Notes under the pieces: model-generated
What the model saw: the letters and a program-made list of their open reading frames with translations, nothing else
Databases searched by the model: none
Told to the model about the DNA's origin: nothing
Position numbers and translations under genes: made by a program
Shown: piece after piece, positions 1-5,538 of the stretch
How positions within the stretch are numbered: position 1 is the stretch's first letter
Layout: the number at the start of each line of letters is the position of its first letter
NCBI GenBank assembly: GCA_017885485.1
Contig: JAFNFZ010000264.1
Span: 1 to 5,538 of the forward strand
DNA: 5,538 nt
Direction: 5' to 3'
DNA from: Chloroflexota bacterium
GTDB taxonomy: Bacteria; Chloroflexota; Dehalococcoidia; UBA2247; RBG-13-53-26

Positions 1-98
1 ATCTGTCGTTGCACATTCCAAGCTTCTAGTGTGATGCAGCAGTCTGGACAGGTGTTGAGTTGCAGGCATTCAGCCTCATCGCGCAGATCAAATAGCAT
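1..98 (-). CDS. Tentative 5' part of an unrecognised small reading frame, running off the window edge
   Basis: From an ATG at 98-96 a minus-strand frame stays open for 32 codons to the window edge. It reads MLFDLRDEAECLQLNTC and then PDCCITLEAWNVQRQ, so it contains a Cys-Pro-Asp-Cys-Cys cluster (residues 17-21) that could bind metal. I do not recognise the family. The start is poorly supported: the G-rich sequence before the ATG is only 2 nt away. A much better ribosome-binding sequence, GGAGGGG at 133-127, is spaced for a GTG at 120-118, but that frame stops after ten codons (TGA at 90-88), overlapping the ATG. The frame is also open upstream of the ATG into the 3' end of the RND gene. It lies 55 bp downstream of that gene in the same direction, so it could be the next operon member. 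Chance is also a good explanation for so short an open frame. Confidence 0.2.
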   Translation of the reverse strand, partial: MLFDLRDEAECLQLNTCPDCCITLEAWNVQRQ

Positions 99-137
99 AA
101 CCCCACTCGCAGTCTTCCACTGTGATCCCCTCCGTAT

Positions 138-152
138 CCAAGGCGCTCTTGG
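138..152. repeat. Short inverted repeat just past the RND stop codon
   Basis: CCAAG (138-142) and CTTGG (148-152) form a 5-bp stem around a 5-nt loop, two bases past the RND stop. On the minus strand the next bases are ATACGGAGGGG, not a T-run, so this is not a convincing intrinsic terminator. I see no other terminator between the RND gene and the window edge. Confidence 0.3.
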
Positions 153-153
153 C

Positions 154-3100
154 CTAGACAACTCGTGGCGTGTCAGTAGTCACATCGGCTTTGACGGGAA
201 CGCGACGGCGGAAGCGATCCGTCAGGCTGTAGAGTACCGGTATCACCACCAACGTCAACAGCGTCGAACTGAAAAGACCGCCAATGACCACGACTGCCAG
301 CTCAGCAGCTATGATGGTCCCCGCGCCTACTCCCAGAGCGAGCGGAACCATGGCGAATATCGTGGTCAGAGCCGTCATCAAAATTGGGCGCAGCCTAGTC
401 TGCCCTCCTTGGACCAGGGCGTTGTAGGTACTCATGCCCCCCTTGCGCAGTTGCTCCACCACAGCAATAAGCACGATGGCATTGGTGAGGACGATGCCCA
501 CCAGCATCAAAACCCCCATCATGCCCGATACTCCCAGTGTGTAGCCACTGATAAGCAGTCCCAGCAGGGCGCCGACGGATGCCAGCGGCAAGCTGACCAT
601 TATGATCAGCGGATTGAGTATCGACCGCATCATGAGGACTAGTATGAGGAAAGAAATCCCGATGGCAGCTATTATGGCAATGCCCATACGGGAGAATGTG
701 CTGCTCATCTCCTCAGCCACACCACCCATCTTCACCTCTACTCCATCATGGGGCGATAGACTGTCGATCTTCTTCTGAACTGCCTGGTTGACTGCGCCCA
801 CGTTCTTCGCGGTCACCGCGCCGCTGATAGTCGCCGAGAGTCTCAGGTCGGTATGGCTGATGTGAGTCGGCCTCTGCAGCAGCGCCACATCGGCGACATC
901 AGTCAGCGCCACGGAATCGGGCCAGCCGATTCTCAGTGTTTCAGCTTCTTCCACGCCGGTTAGACCTTGAGCCACTCCTTTGATGAAGACGGGGTGATTC
1001 GATCCATTGATGTTGGCTTCCACACCGCGCACATTGTCGCCCATCATAAGAAAGTAGAAGTCCTGCTGCAATTGCTCCAGTTGAGCCTGAGAGAGTCCCA
1101 GCTCTGCCATCTTGCTGGGAGACATGGCAATATCAAGCTTGGGTACCACCATGGTCAGTTCGCTCTCAAGGTTGGCCAACCCGTCTAACCCCTGAAGTCC
1201 CGTGTAAAGCTCGCCAGTGGTCCTGGCTATGGCATCAGGATCTTCTCCCTGGATCGATATGTCCACCCCGGAGAATCCCATCTCAGCCCCGCCCGACGCT
1301 GACGTAGACACGGCTATGCCTTCACCCCCGGCTATCTCCTGTACGGCAAGGCGCAGGGCTTCAGCCTCCTTGTCCATATTGGCCCCGGAGTCAAGGTAGA
1401 CATTGATCTGAGCGGTATTTGAGCCGCCGCCCGAAGCAGCGCCTATAGCGCCTGTCAGAGAGGTGGAGGTGCCGATGGTAGTGAAGTAGTCCTTGATCTC
1501 TTTGTTGCCGTTCAACAGTGCCTCCACCTGAGCTGCCACCTCGCTGGTAACCCTGATATCAGTCCCCGGCTGCATCTGTATATCCACAATGAGCATCTTC
1601 TCACTCATGCCTGACATGAATGAGGTGCCGATCATCGGCAGCAGGCCCAGGCTGCCCACAAATAGCACTCCGGCGATGGCCAGGGTGAGAGCACGGTGTC
1701 CAAGCGCCCACTTCAACACAGGTGTATAGGCCTTCTCGTACCAGGACGCCTTAACCTTGGCCTTGGCCTTTCCACCCACCAAGAATCTGGACAGGGTTGG
1801 CACCACCATCAATGCCACTAGCAGCGAGGCGAGCATGGCGAAGGTTACCGTCAGGGCAAACGGTATGAACATTTCGCCCACAATGCCGCCGACAAACATT
1901 AGTGGCAGGAAGATAGCCACCGTCGCCAGAGTTGCTGTCGTGATCGGCGTGGCCACCTCTTTTGCACCGCCAATAGCCGCTTCCCTGAAGTCCTCGCCTT
2001 TCTGGAGACGGCGGTATATGACCTCTACCATGACAATGCTGTCATCAATCAAGCGACCGACCGCAATGGACATAGCGCTCAGGGTGAGAATGTTGATGGT
2101 TATCCCGGACAAGCGCATAGCCAGAAAACCGAACAACATACTCAATGGAATGGATATCGCGGTGACCAGCGAGGCGCGCACCGCCATTAGGAAGAGGAAG
2201 ACTACCGCTATCGCCAGAGCGCCACCGACCACCGCCTTTTCCACCAGTGTCGCTATGCTGGACTCAATGAAATCCGACTGGTCAGACACAACGGTGATCT
2301 CCACATTGTCATTGCCCAGGCCTCTTCCTATTTCATTGGCCTTGGCCACCACTGCATTGGCCACTTTGACTGTGTTAGACGTGTCGTCCTTAACCACATT
2401 GATGGTCAGACTGGGCTGGCCATCGGTGCGTGTGACCACTGCCATCGGTGCTGGCCCTTGGCCAACCTCAGCTATCTGTCCAAGCACAACATCGTCAGTT
2501 CCCAGCGGAGTGTCCTCGATCCCGGCCAGCGAAGCATATTCAGGTGCAAGGCGACTGATGATCTGGGACATGGAGATGTTGTACTGGTTCATCTTCTCGG
2601 GGTCGGGGGCAATTATGACCTGTTCCCGTTCGCCACCCTCGGTCTCCACGCTCAGAACGCCCTTGACTTCTCTCAGCGCAGGCACGATCTGTGTGTCAGC
2701 AATCTCCTTTAGCTGATCAGGAGGAAGGTCCCCGCTGAGGCTGAGAGTCACCAACGGCATCATGGTCGTCAGATTGATGGGGATGACCCGGGGGTTTTCT
2801 CCGATGTCAGGATTGGTCTGGGGAAAACTGAGCACCTCAGGTGGAAGTTCCAGTTCACCAATACCCTGGCGCAGAGTGTCAGTCACCTTGTCCATATTGG
2901 TGCCGAATTCGAATTCCGCAAAGATGACAGAGATGCTGTCAGCGGAGGTTGAGGTTACGTGCTTTAGACTCTTCCCCTCCCAGCGTTCCCAGATGAACTC
3001 CTCAATAGGAGTAGAGACCCTGCTCGCTACCTCATCAGGCGAGGCCTGAGGGTAGACGGTAATGACCGTGGTGTACGGAAACTCGATATCAGGTATCAAC

Positions 3101-3207
3101 TCCATCTTGAGGCCGAAGATGGCCCAGATAGACACTCCAGCCAGCAAGACTACTATTGCCAGGGTCACCAGTCGACTGCGCAGCGCCAACCTAGTCAAAT
3201 GCCACAT
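154..3207 (-). CDS. RND-superfamily efflux transporter (AcrB/SwrC-like, HAE1-type), full length
   Basis: A proton-driven inner-membrane exporter of drugs, lipids or other amphiphiles. At 1017 residues it is full family length and shows the duplicated RND plan: TM1 at about 11-33, a large extracytoplasmic loop (34-324), TM2-6 (about 325-476), TM7 (about 503-525), a second large loop (526-838) and TM8-12 (about 840-995). Family signatures are present: IPDIEFP near residue 38, the TM4 acidic pair D388-D389 in GRLIDDSIVMVE, and RLRPILMT (938-945), whose R938 aligns with AcrB R971. The position of AcrB K940 is Thr (T908, in LTNAIVLI), as in the SwrC/YerP branch. The acidic residue usually seen seven positions on is Ala (A915). 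The ATG is supported by AAAGGAG six bases upstream and by an N-terminus typical of the family. It follows marR by 77 bp. No adaptor or outer-membrane partner gene is visible, so partners and substrate are unknown. Confidence 0.95.
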   Translation of the reverse strand: MWHLTRLALRSRLVTLAIVVLLAGVSIWAIFGLKMELIPDIEFPYTTVITVYPQASPDEVASRVSTPIEEFIWERWEGKSLKHVTSTSADSISVIFAEFEFGTNMDKVTDTLRQGIGELELPPEVLSFPQTNPDIGENPRVIPINLTTMMPLVTLSLSGDLPPDQLKEIADTQIVPALREVKGVLSVETEGGEREQVIIAPDPEKMNQYNISMSQIISRLAPEYASLAGIEDTPLGTDDVVLGQIAEVGQGPAPMAVVTRTDGQPSLTINVVKDDTSNTVKVANAVVAKANEIGRGLGNDNVEITVVSDQSDFIESSIATLVEKAVVGGALAIAVVFLFLMAVRASLVTAISIPLSMLFGFLAMRLSGITINILTLSAMSIAVGRLIDDSIVMVEVIYRRLQKGEDFREAAIGGAKEVATPITTATLATVAIFLPLMFVGGIVGEMFIPFALTVTFAMLASLLVALMVVPTLSRFLVGGKAKAKVKASWYEKAYTPVLKWALGHRALTLAIAGVLFVGSLGLLPMIGTSFMSGMSEKMLIVDIQMQPGTDIRVTSEVAAQVEALLNGNKEIKDYFTTIGTSTSLTGAIGAASGGGSNTAQINVYLDSGANMDKEAEALRLAVQEIAGGEGIAVSTSASGGAEMGFSGVDISIQGEDPDAIARTTGELYTGLQGLDGLANLESELTMVVPKLDIAMSPSKMAELGLSQAQLEQLQQDFYFLMMGDNVRGVEANINGSNHPVFIKGVAQGLTGVEEAETLRIGWPDSVALTDVADVALLQRPTHISHTDLRLSATISGAVTAKNVGAVNQAVQKKIDSLSPHDGVEVKMGGVAEEMSSTFSRMGIAIIAAIGISFLILVLMMRSILNPLIIMVSLPLASVGALLGLLISGYTLGVSGMMGVLMLVGIVLTNAIVLIAVVEQLRKGGMSTYNALVQGGQTRLRPILMTALTTIFAMVPLALGVGAGTIIAAELAVVVIGGLFSSTLLTLVVIPVLYSLTDRFRRRVPVKADVTTDTPRVV

Positions 3208-3213
3208 TGAACG

Positions 3214-3220
3214 CTCCTTT
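3214..3220 (-). promoter_or_regulatory. Ribosome-binding site of the RND gene
   Basis: AAAGGAG on the minus strand ends six bases before the ATG at 3207-3205. This is a near-ideal Shine-Dalgarno sequence and spacing and fixes the start. It is much stronger than the AAAGAA-type sequence in front of marR, so the pump may be translated better than its repressor from a shared mRNA. Confidence 0.85.
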
Positions 3221-3238
3221 CAGTTGCCCGCCACATAG

Positions 3239-3268
3239 TTCCACAATGGAAATACTTGGAAAATGGAA
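3239..3268. promoter_or_regulatory. Candidate second MarR operator: TTCCA-type palindrome plus two extra half-sites
   Basis: In the gap between marR and the RND gene, TTCCA-CAA-TGGAA (3239-3251, plus strand) is a perfect 5-bp inverted repeat with a 3-nt spacer. Two more copies of TGGAA follow at 3257-3261 and 3264-3268 in the same orientation; the first lies ten bases (about one helical turn) from the TGGAA arm of the palindrome. The same half-site, TTCCA/TGGAA, forms the palindrome over the marR start region at 3815-3828, there with a 4-nt spacer. Sharing of half-sites between these two gaps suggests that one regulator, most simply the MarR protein encoded between them, binds both. I see no convincing -35/-10 pair here, so the site might act as a roadblock, an internal operator or a chance A+T-rich match. 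Confidence 0.5.
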
Positions 3269-3284
3269 TAGGAACGCCAGAAAG

Positions 3285-3794
3285 TCATCGTGCATCCCTG
3301 TTCAAGTTGGAGGCCACTTTGGCCAGCAAAGTGAGCAAGATGATCTGCTCCTCCGGTGTCAGACAACCAAGAATGCTCCGGGCACTGCGTGCTGCATGGC
3401 TCTTGATGGCCTCGTGGAGTTGTCGGCCGACATTTGTCAGAGCTACTCTGACCACCCTCCCGTCCGCAGGGTCGGGCAATCTCTGCGCATAGCCGTGTTC
3501 CTCCAGGAGGCTGACCATGCGGCTCACGGTGGACAGGGGCAGTGAAAGGGCTCCGCTGAGTTCTCCCATTGTTGGCTTGGTGTCCCCACACAGCATGCCA
3601 GCCATGCGATAGAAGACGGGGGGCTCGGCAACAAGGTGAGAACTGAGTTTGGGATGAATAGGGTTGAGATGGCCTCCAAAGTGAGCCATCACCTCAGGAG
3701 GCATTGGTGTGATGTTGGGAAGTATTTCAGCCAGATATCGCAGGAATTGGGCTACCTGATCAGTTGATGGCTGTTTCTCACCACCAGCTGTCAT
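3285..3794 (-). CDS. MarR-family transcriptional regulator, probable repressor of the adjacent RND pump
   Basis: A 169-residue winged helix-turn-helix regulator; members bind short palindromes as dimers and usually release DNA when they bind a small phenolic, drug or lipid ligand. Residues about 55-120 form the DNA-binding domain: a first helix around PPVFYRMAGML, the scaffold helix MGELSGAL (76-83), the recognition helix LSTVSRMVSLLEEHGY (87-102) and the wing RLPDPADGRVVRVALT (105-120), with the family's D108, D111 and R113. The C-terminal helices (about 121-166) would complete the dimer interface. The N-terminal 50 residues are longer than in a minimal MarR and rich in Pro and His (PNITPMPPEVMAHFGGH); their role is unknown. 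The chosen ATG has only a weak AAAGAA-like ribosome site. An upstream ATG at 3807 is out of frame. The gene precedes the RND gene in the same direction, and a palindrome sits at its promoter, which points to autorepression. Confidence 0.92.
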   Translation of the reverse strand: MTAGGEKQPSTDQVAQFLRYLAEILPNITPMPPEVMAHFGGHLNPIHPKLSSHLVAEPPVFYRMAGMLCGDTKPTMGELSGALSLPLSTVSRMVSLLEEHGYAQRLPDPADGRVVRVALTNVGRQLHEAIKSHAARSARSILGCLTPEEQIILLTLLAKVASNLNRDAR

Positions 3795-3811
3795 TATTCT
3801 TTGCCATGGTA

Positions 3812-3831
3812 TATTTCCATATATGGAAGTA
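3812..3831. promoter_or_regulatory. Candidate MarR operator at the marR transcription start
   Basis: A 20-bp near-perfect palindrome, TATTTCCATATATGGAAGTA, with only one mismatched pair; the central 14 bases TTCCATATATGGAA (3815-3828) are perfect. It begins 17 bp upstream of the marR ATG and runs directly on from the -10 element at 3833-3838, so it covers the expected transcription start (about 3826). That is where a repressor blocks RNA polymerase. Length and symmetry suit a MarR dimer. A related palindrome lies before the RND gene (3239-3251). Binding by this particular MarR protein is inferred. Confidence 0.75.
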
Positions 3832-3832
3832 C

Positions 3833-3862
3833 ATCATAATTGTGAGTCTGGCCAGTTGTCAA
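3833..3862 (-). promoter_or_regulatory. Sigma70-type promoter of the marR-RND operon
   Basis: On the minus strand TTGACA (3862-3857, full consensus) is followed after 18 bp by TATGAT (3838-3833, five of six consensus bases). The expected start near 3826 gives a leader of about 32 nt before marR. The spacer contains a perfect 8-bp palindrome, CTGGCCAG (3848-3855), a possible contact for a further factor, though eight bases alone could be chance. The operator-like palindrome at 3812-3831 adjoins the -10 element. Confidence 0.7.
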
Positions 3863-3912
3863 ACGAGATTGACTTTTCACAGCCGTCAACAGCGAGCCAC
3901 CTTTCACACTGT

Positions 3913-3942
3913 TTGAAATTTGTGTTTCAAGTAACGAAACAC
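3913..3942. repeat. Two overlapping, mutually exclusive inverted repeats
   Basis: TTGAAA (3913-3918) can pair with TTTCAA (3925-3930) across a 6-nt loop. Alternatively GTGTTTC (3922-3928) pairs perfectly with GAAACAC (3936-3942) across a 7-nt loop. The central TTTC is shared, so only one can form at a time. Neither is followed by a T-run on either strand. The site is 51 bp upstream of the marR -35 element and could be a regulator-binding site or part of a structured RNA. Confidence 0.45.
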
Positions 3943-3994
3943 TCGCTAATTTGCCTGTCCGGTGACAGCAAGGCAGGCAAAGACGAAGCGAGTG
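3940..3994. repeat. Nested inverted repeat: two perfect 8-bp stems in one 55-nt element
   Basis: The outer arms CACTCGCT (3940-3947) and AGCGAGTG (3987-3994) are exact complements. Directly inside, TTTGCCTG (3950-3957) and CAGGCAAA (3974-3981) are also exact. A 2-nt/5-nt asymmetric internal loop separates the stems and a 16-nt apical loop remains. A competing small hairpin, CTGTC-CGGT-GACAG (3955-3968), uses part of the inner left arm. Two consecutive perfect 8-bp stems in register are unlikely by chance. No T-run follows, so it is not a standard terminator; its function is unknown. Confidence 0.6.
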
Positions 3995-4122
3995 CGCCTT
4001 GAAGTGAGGCTACCTCTGAGACCTTTACGCTGAGGACATCAAGAGCTGTGTTTGTTATGTATGGCGCAATACCTCGACAGCAACAGGAGAGGTCTGGAGC
4101 AGGCAGCGAGGTCAAAGCTGGA

Positions 4123-4149
4123 GTGCGCTTAATTGGGAATCAAGCGCAC
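4123..4149. repeat. Strong isolated hairpin
   Basis: GTGCGCTT (4123-4130) pairs perfectly with AAGCGCAC (4142-4149). After one A/C mismatch, ATT (4132-4134) pairs with AAT (4138-4140) around a GGG loop, giving an almost continuous 12-position stem. Neither strand has a T-run after it. Its position 325 bp downstream of the oxidoreductase stop would be late for a terminator. It may be a protein-binding palindrome or an RNA stem. Confidence 0.5.
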
Positions 4150-4248
4150 TGGGAGGGGCGCCTGCAGAGGTTGGGCAGGAACGGGGTCGCGGCCCAGGCG
4201 CGGGCTAGGTTGGCAGGGTCAGGCCGAACCAGTCATCTTGGGCGGAGA

Positions 4249-4320
4249 CCTTGTTCCACGGCCGCTGAGGTGACCGACTGGCATTCCGGCGAAGGCCGCG
4301 TGGGAAGAGACGTACCAAGG
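4249..4320. repeat. Imperfect long stem within the GC-rich block
   Basis: CCTTG (4249-4253) can pair with CAAGG (4316-4320). Next, TTCCACGGCC (4254-4263) can pair with 4294-4306 (GGCC, then GTG and GGAA with small bulges), giving about ten further pairs. The apical region (4264-4293) is about 30 nt. In sequence this GC-rich, long bulged stems arise readily by chance, so this is a candidate only. Confidence 0.3.
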
Positions 4321-4419
4321 CGCTGAGCGAAGCGAGTTGGGGCGGTGGGGTATGCGCAAAAGGCGAAGAAAGATGGTCAGAGCTGCCCGCCCTCTTGAGT
4401 GTGAAGCGCGGGTCTTGGC

Positions 4420-4429
4420 GGTCATGACC
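4420..4429. repeat. 10-bp perfect palindrome GGTCATGACC near the oxidoreductase stop
   Basis: GGTCATGACC is self-complementary over ten bases and lies 44 bp past the oxidoreductase stop codon. The word TGACC recurs 18 bases further on, at 4443-4447. It could be a regulator site, but no promoter or gene start is associated with it. Confidence 0.3.
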
Positions 4430-4473
4430 ATCTGTCAAGTTGTGACCAACCCCCGTGGCTCCGCCGAAGGCGT

Positions 4474-5538
4474 CTATATCTTCCGACCGATCAGGGCGGC
4501 TTCTTCGATGGCCTCACAGGCGGTCCTCGCCTTGACGCAATCGCCGATGGGGTACACCTCCGGCACCGCGCCTTGAAGCGCCTCAAAGAGACCGCTCTCA
4601 GATTTCGAACCCATGGCGATGACTACTGCATCTGCCTCAGCCATCTCCTCTTTCCCTTCGCGCTCATAGACTACACCCGCCTCCGTGATGCGACGGGCAG
4701 TCGCGCGGGTGATAACCTTCACGTCGTGCAAGCGCAGGGCGAATCTTATAGAGGACCTGGTGGTCGGACCCATGTCCTGCCCGATGCGGTCCAGCATCTC
4801 CAGTATGGTGACCTGGGGGCCGCTTCGGACCATCTGGACAGCGGTCTCGGCATCCAGGCCTTCCCCCAAGGCCAGGAACACAGCCGATTCGGCCGACATC
4901 GGCCCCTGCCTGGCGATGAACAGGGCTGTCTCCATGCCCACCGCCCCACCACCGATGACCACCACCCGTTTGCCCAGCGCCGTTTTCTGCTCCAGGACAT
5001 CCCAGGCCCCAACCACGTTGCTGCCATCGATGCCAGGAATGCCAGGCCGCAAAGGAGTAGCGCCGGTGGCCACCACCACCGCGTCGGGCTTATGCTTCTT
5101 GACGGTTTTCACATCGGCTTCCTGACCCAGCTCCACCTTGACGCCGACTCTATAGAGCTCTCTGGAGAGGTAATCAACGGCGGTGGCGAACTCGCCCCGC
5201 CCGGGCGGCACCGCGGCCAGGTTCAGTTGACCGCCGAGCTTGTGCGACTTCTCGAACAGGGTGACCCGGTGGCCCCGCTGAGCCAGGGTGCGAGCAGCCT
5301 CCATACCGGCCGGCCCGCCGCCTATCACGAGCACCTTCTTGGGTTTCTTGGCGGGGATGAGGGCGTACTCCCTCTCTCTCCCAGCAGCCGGGTTGAAGGT
5401 GCAGGTGATCTCCTTCAGGGAGAAGACAGCATCGAGGCAGCGCTGATCACAGGCAGTGCACTGGCGGATCTCGTCATAGCGTCCCTCCGCGGCCTTCCGG
5501 GGCCATTCGGGGTCGGTCAGGAAAGGCCGTCCCATCCC
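4474..5538 (-). CDS. NADH:flavin oxidoreductase, 2,4-dienoyl-CoA reductase-like, C-terminal part (5' end outside window)
   Basis: This is the C-terminal half of an Fe-S flavoenzyme of the FadH / trimethylamine dehydrogenase type. In the family an N-terminal Old Yellow Enzyme barrel with FMN reduces an enoate or similar substrate, and electrons from NAD(P)H pass through FAD and a [4Fe-4S] cluster. Visible are the end of the barrel (GRPFLTDPEW), four cluster cysteines in CX2CX3CX11C spacing (C26, C29, C33, C45, numbered from the Met at 5535-5533), an FAD-binding GGGPAG (72-77) with E95, ATG (156-158), a second dinucleotide fold GGGAVG (195-200) and the FAD-closing GD (331-332). About 25 extra residues after the second motif (about 208-232) match an insertion known in FadH-like enzymes. 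The Met is internal, since the frame stays open to the edge and the barrel is missing. The TAG stop is followed by the long intergenic region. Substrate cannot be deduced. Confidence 0.9.
   Translation of the reverse strand, partial: GMGRPFLTDPEWPRKAAEGRYDEIRQCTACDQRCLDAVFSLKEITCTFNPAAGREREYALIPAKKPKKVLVIGGGPAGMEAARTLAQRGHRVTLFEKSHKLGGQLNLAAVPPGRGEFATAVDYLSRELYRVGVKVELGQEADVKTVKKHKPDAVVVATGATPLRPGIPGIDGSNVVGAWDVLEQKTALGKRVVVIGGGAVGMETALFIARQGPMSAESAVFLALGEGLDAETAVQMVRSGPQVTILEMLDRIGQDMGPTTRSSIRFALRLHDVKVITRATARRITEAGVVYEREGKEEMAEADAVVIAMGSKSESGLFEALQGAVPEVYPIGDCVKARTACEAIEEAALIGRKI

Larger units (their letters stand above)
3795..4473. other. 679-bp intergenic region between the oxidoreductase and marR, no recognised gene
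   Basis: The marR end (3795-3862) holds the operator and promoter listed separately. Beyond it, 3863-4473 has short open frames on both strands, none resembling a known protein and none with a good ribosome site. Composition changes sharply: about 38% GC at 3901-3960, 75% at 4141-4200, 63-67% at 4201-4320. Several inverted repeats cluster here. A 10-bp word, CGAAGCGAGT, occurs twice in direct orientation (3984-3993 and 4328-4337). I looked for tRNA, tmRNA, RNase P RNA and SRP RNA signatures and for transposase remnants and saw none. I found no hairpin with a T-run that would terminate the oxidoreductase transcript. Confidence 0.6.

Noticed and set aside
31..642. 203-codon plus-strand open frame
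   Set aside because: It is antisense to the 3' end of the RND gene and translates to low-complexity Gln/His/Ser-rich sequence with no family resemblance.
1757..2716. 319-codon plus-strand open frame
   Set aside because: It lies entirely antisense to conserved RND domains. Its Ser/Thr/Ala/Arg-rich translation is a composition shadow of the real frame.
3220..3591. 123-codon minus-strand frame in the marR gene
   Set aside because: It overlaps marR in another frame, shows no domain and runs into the regulatory gap before the RND gene.
3778..3807. Ten-codon leader frame (MAKNNDSWW) overlapping the marR start out of frame
   Set aside because: No ribosome-binding sequence lies before its ATG, and it has no regulatory-peptide character beyond two Trp codons.
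3922..3942. Intrinsic terminator for the oxidoreductase transcript
   Set aside because: The 7-bp A+T-rich stem is followed on the minus strand by AAATTT rather than a T-run, and it is over 500 bp past the stop codon.
3984..4337. Group II intron, suggested by a GTGCG word (3992-3996) and stem-rich sequence
   Set aside because: I could not find a domain V-like hairpin or any intron-encoded reverse transcriptase fragment.
4048..4438. Open frames of 70-92 codons on both strands in the intergenic region
   Set aside because: They overlap each other on opposite strands in GC-rich DNA where stops are rare, have no convincing ribosome sites and resemble no known protein.
4746..5125. Plus- and minus-strand frames within the oxidoreductase
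   Set aside because: They are shadows of the FAD/NAD-binding frame, which carries all the recognisable motifs.

Overview
This window holds two complete genes, most of a third, and a structured intergenic stretch; every supported gene is on the minus strand. Read in transcription order (high to low coordinates) they are: the C-terminal half of a 2,4-dienoyl-CoA reductase-type NADH:flavin oxidoreductase (5538-4474, N-terminus outside the window); a 679-bp intergenic region (4473-3795); a MarR-family repressor (3794-3285); and a full-length RND-superfamily export pump of 1017 residues (3207-154). The last 100 bases hold at most the start of an unrecognised, weakly supported reading frame.

The source is a bacterium. 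The unusual MarR N-terminus, the SwrC-like RND pump with no adjacent adaptor gene, and the Fe-S/flavin oxidoreductase fit an anaerobic or environmental lineage such as Chloroflexota (Dehalococcoidia-like). That is an impression from protein style, not a demonstrated assignment. Coding GC is moderate. The intergenic region swings from about 38% GC (3901-3960) to about 75% GC (4141-4200).

The clearest functional unit is marR-RND, read as a self-regulated drug- or lipid-efflux operon. A strong sigma70-type promoter (TTGACA, 18 bp, TATGAT) lies just upstream of marR. A 20-bp near-perfect palindrome with core TTCCATATATGGAA covers the expected transcription start. A related palindrome, TTCCATTGTGGAA on the minus strand, with two further TTCCA half-sites, lies in the 77-bp gap before the RND gene. 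The repressor may therefore control the pump both through the common promoter and at a second site. The oxidoreductase looks like a separate transcription unit.

The rest of the intergenic region has no recognisable gene. It carries two mutually exclusive hairpins, a nested 8+8-bp inverted repeat, an isolated strong hairpin and a GC-rich block with a long imperfect stem. These could be a structured RNA, a remnant of a small mobile element or protein-binding DNA; the sequence alone does not decide. I found no CRISPR array, tRNA, rRNA, insertion sequence or clear defence system.
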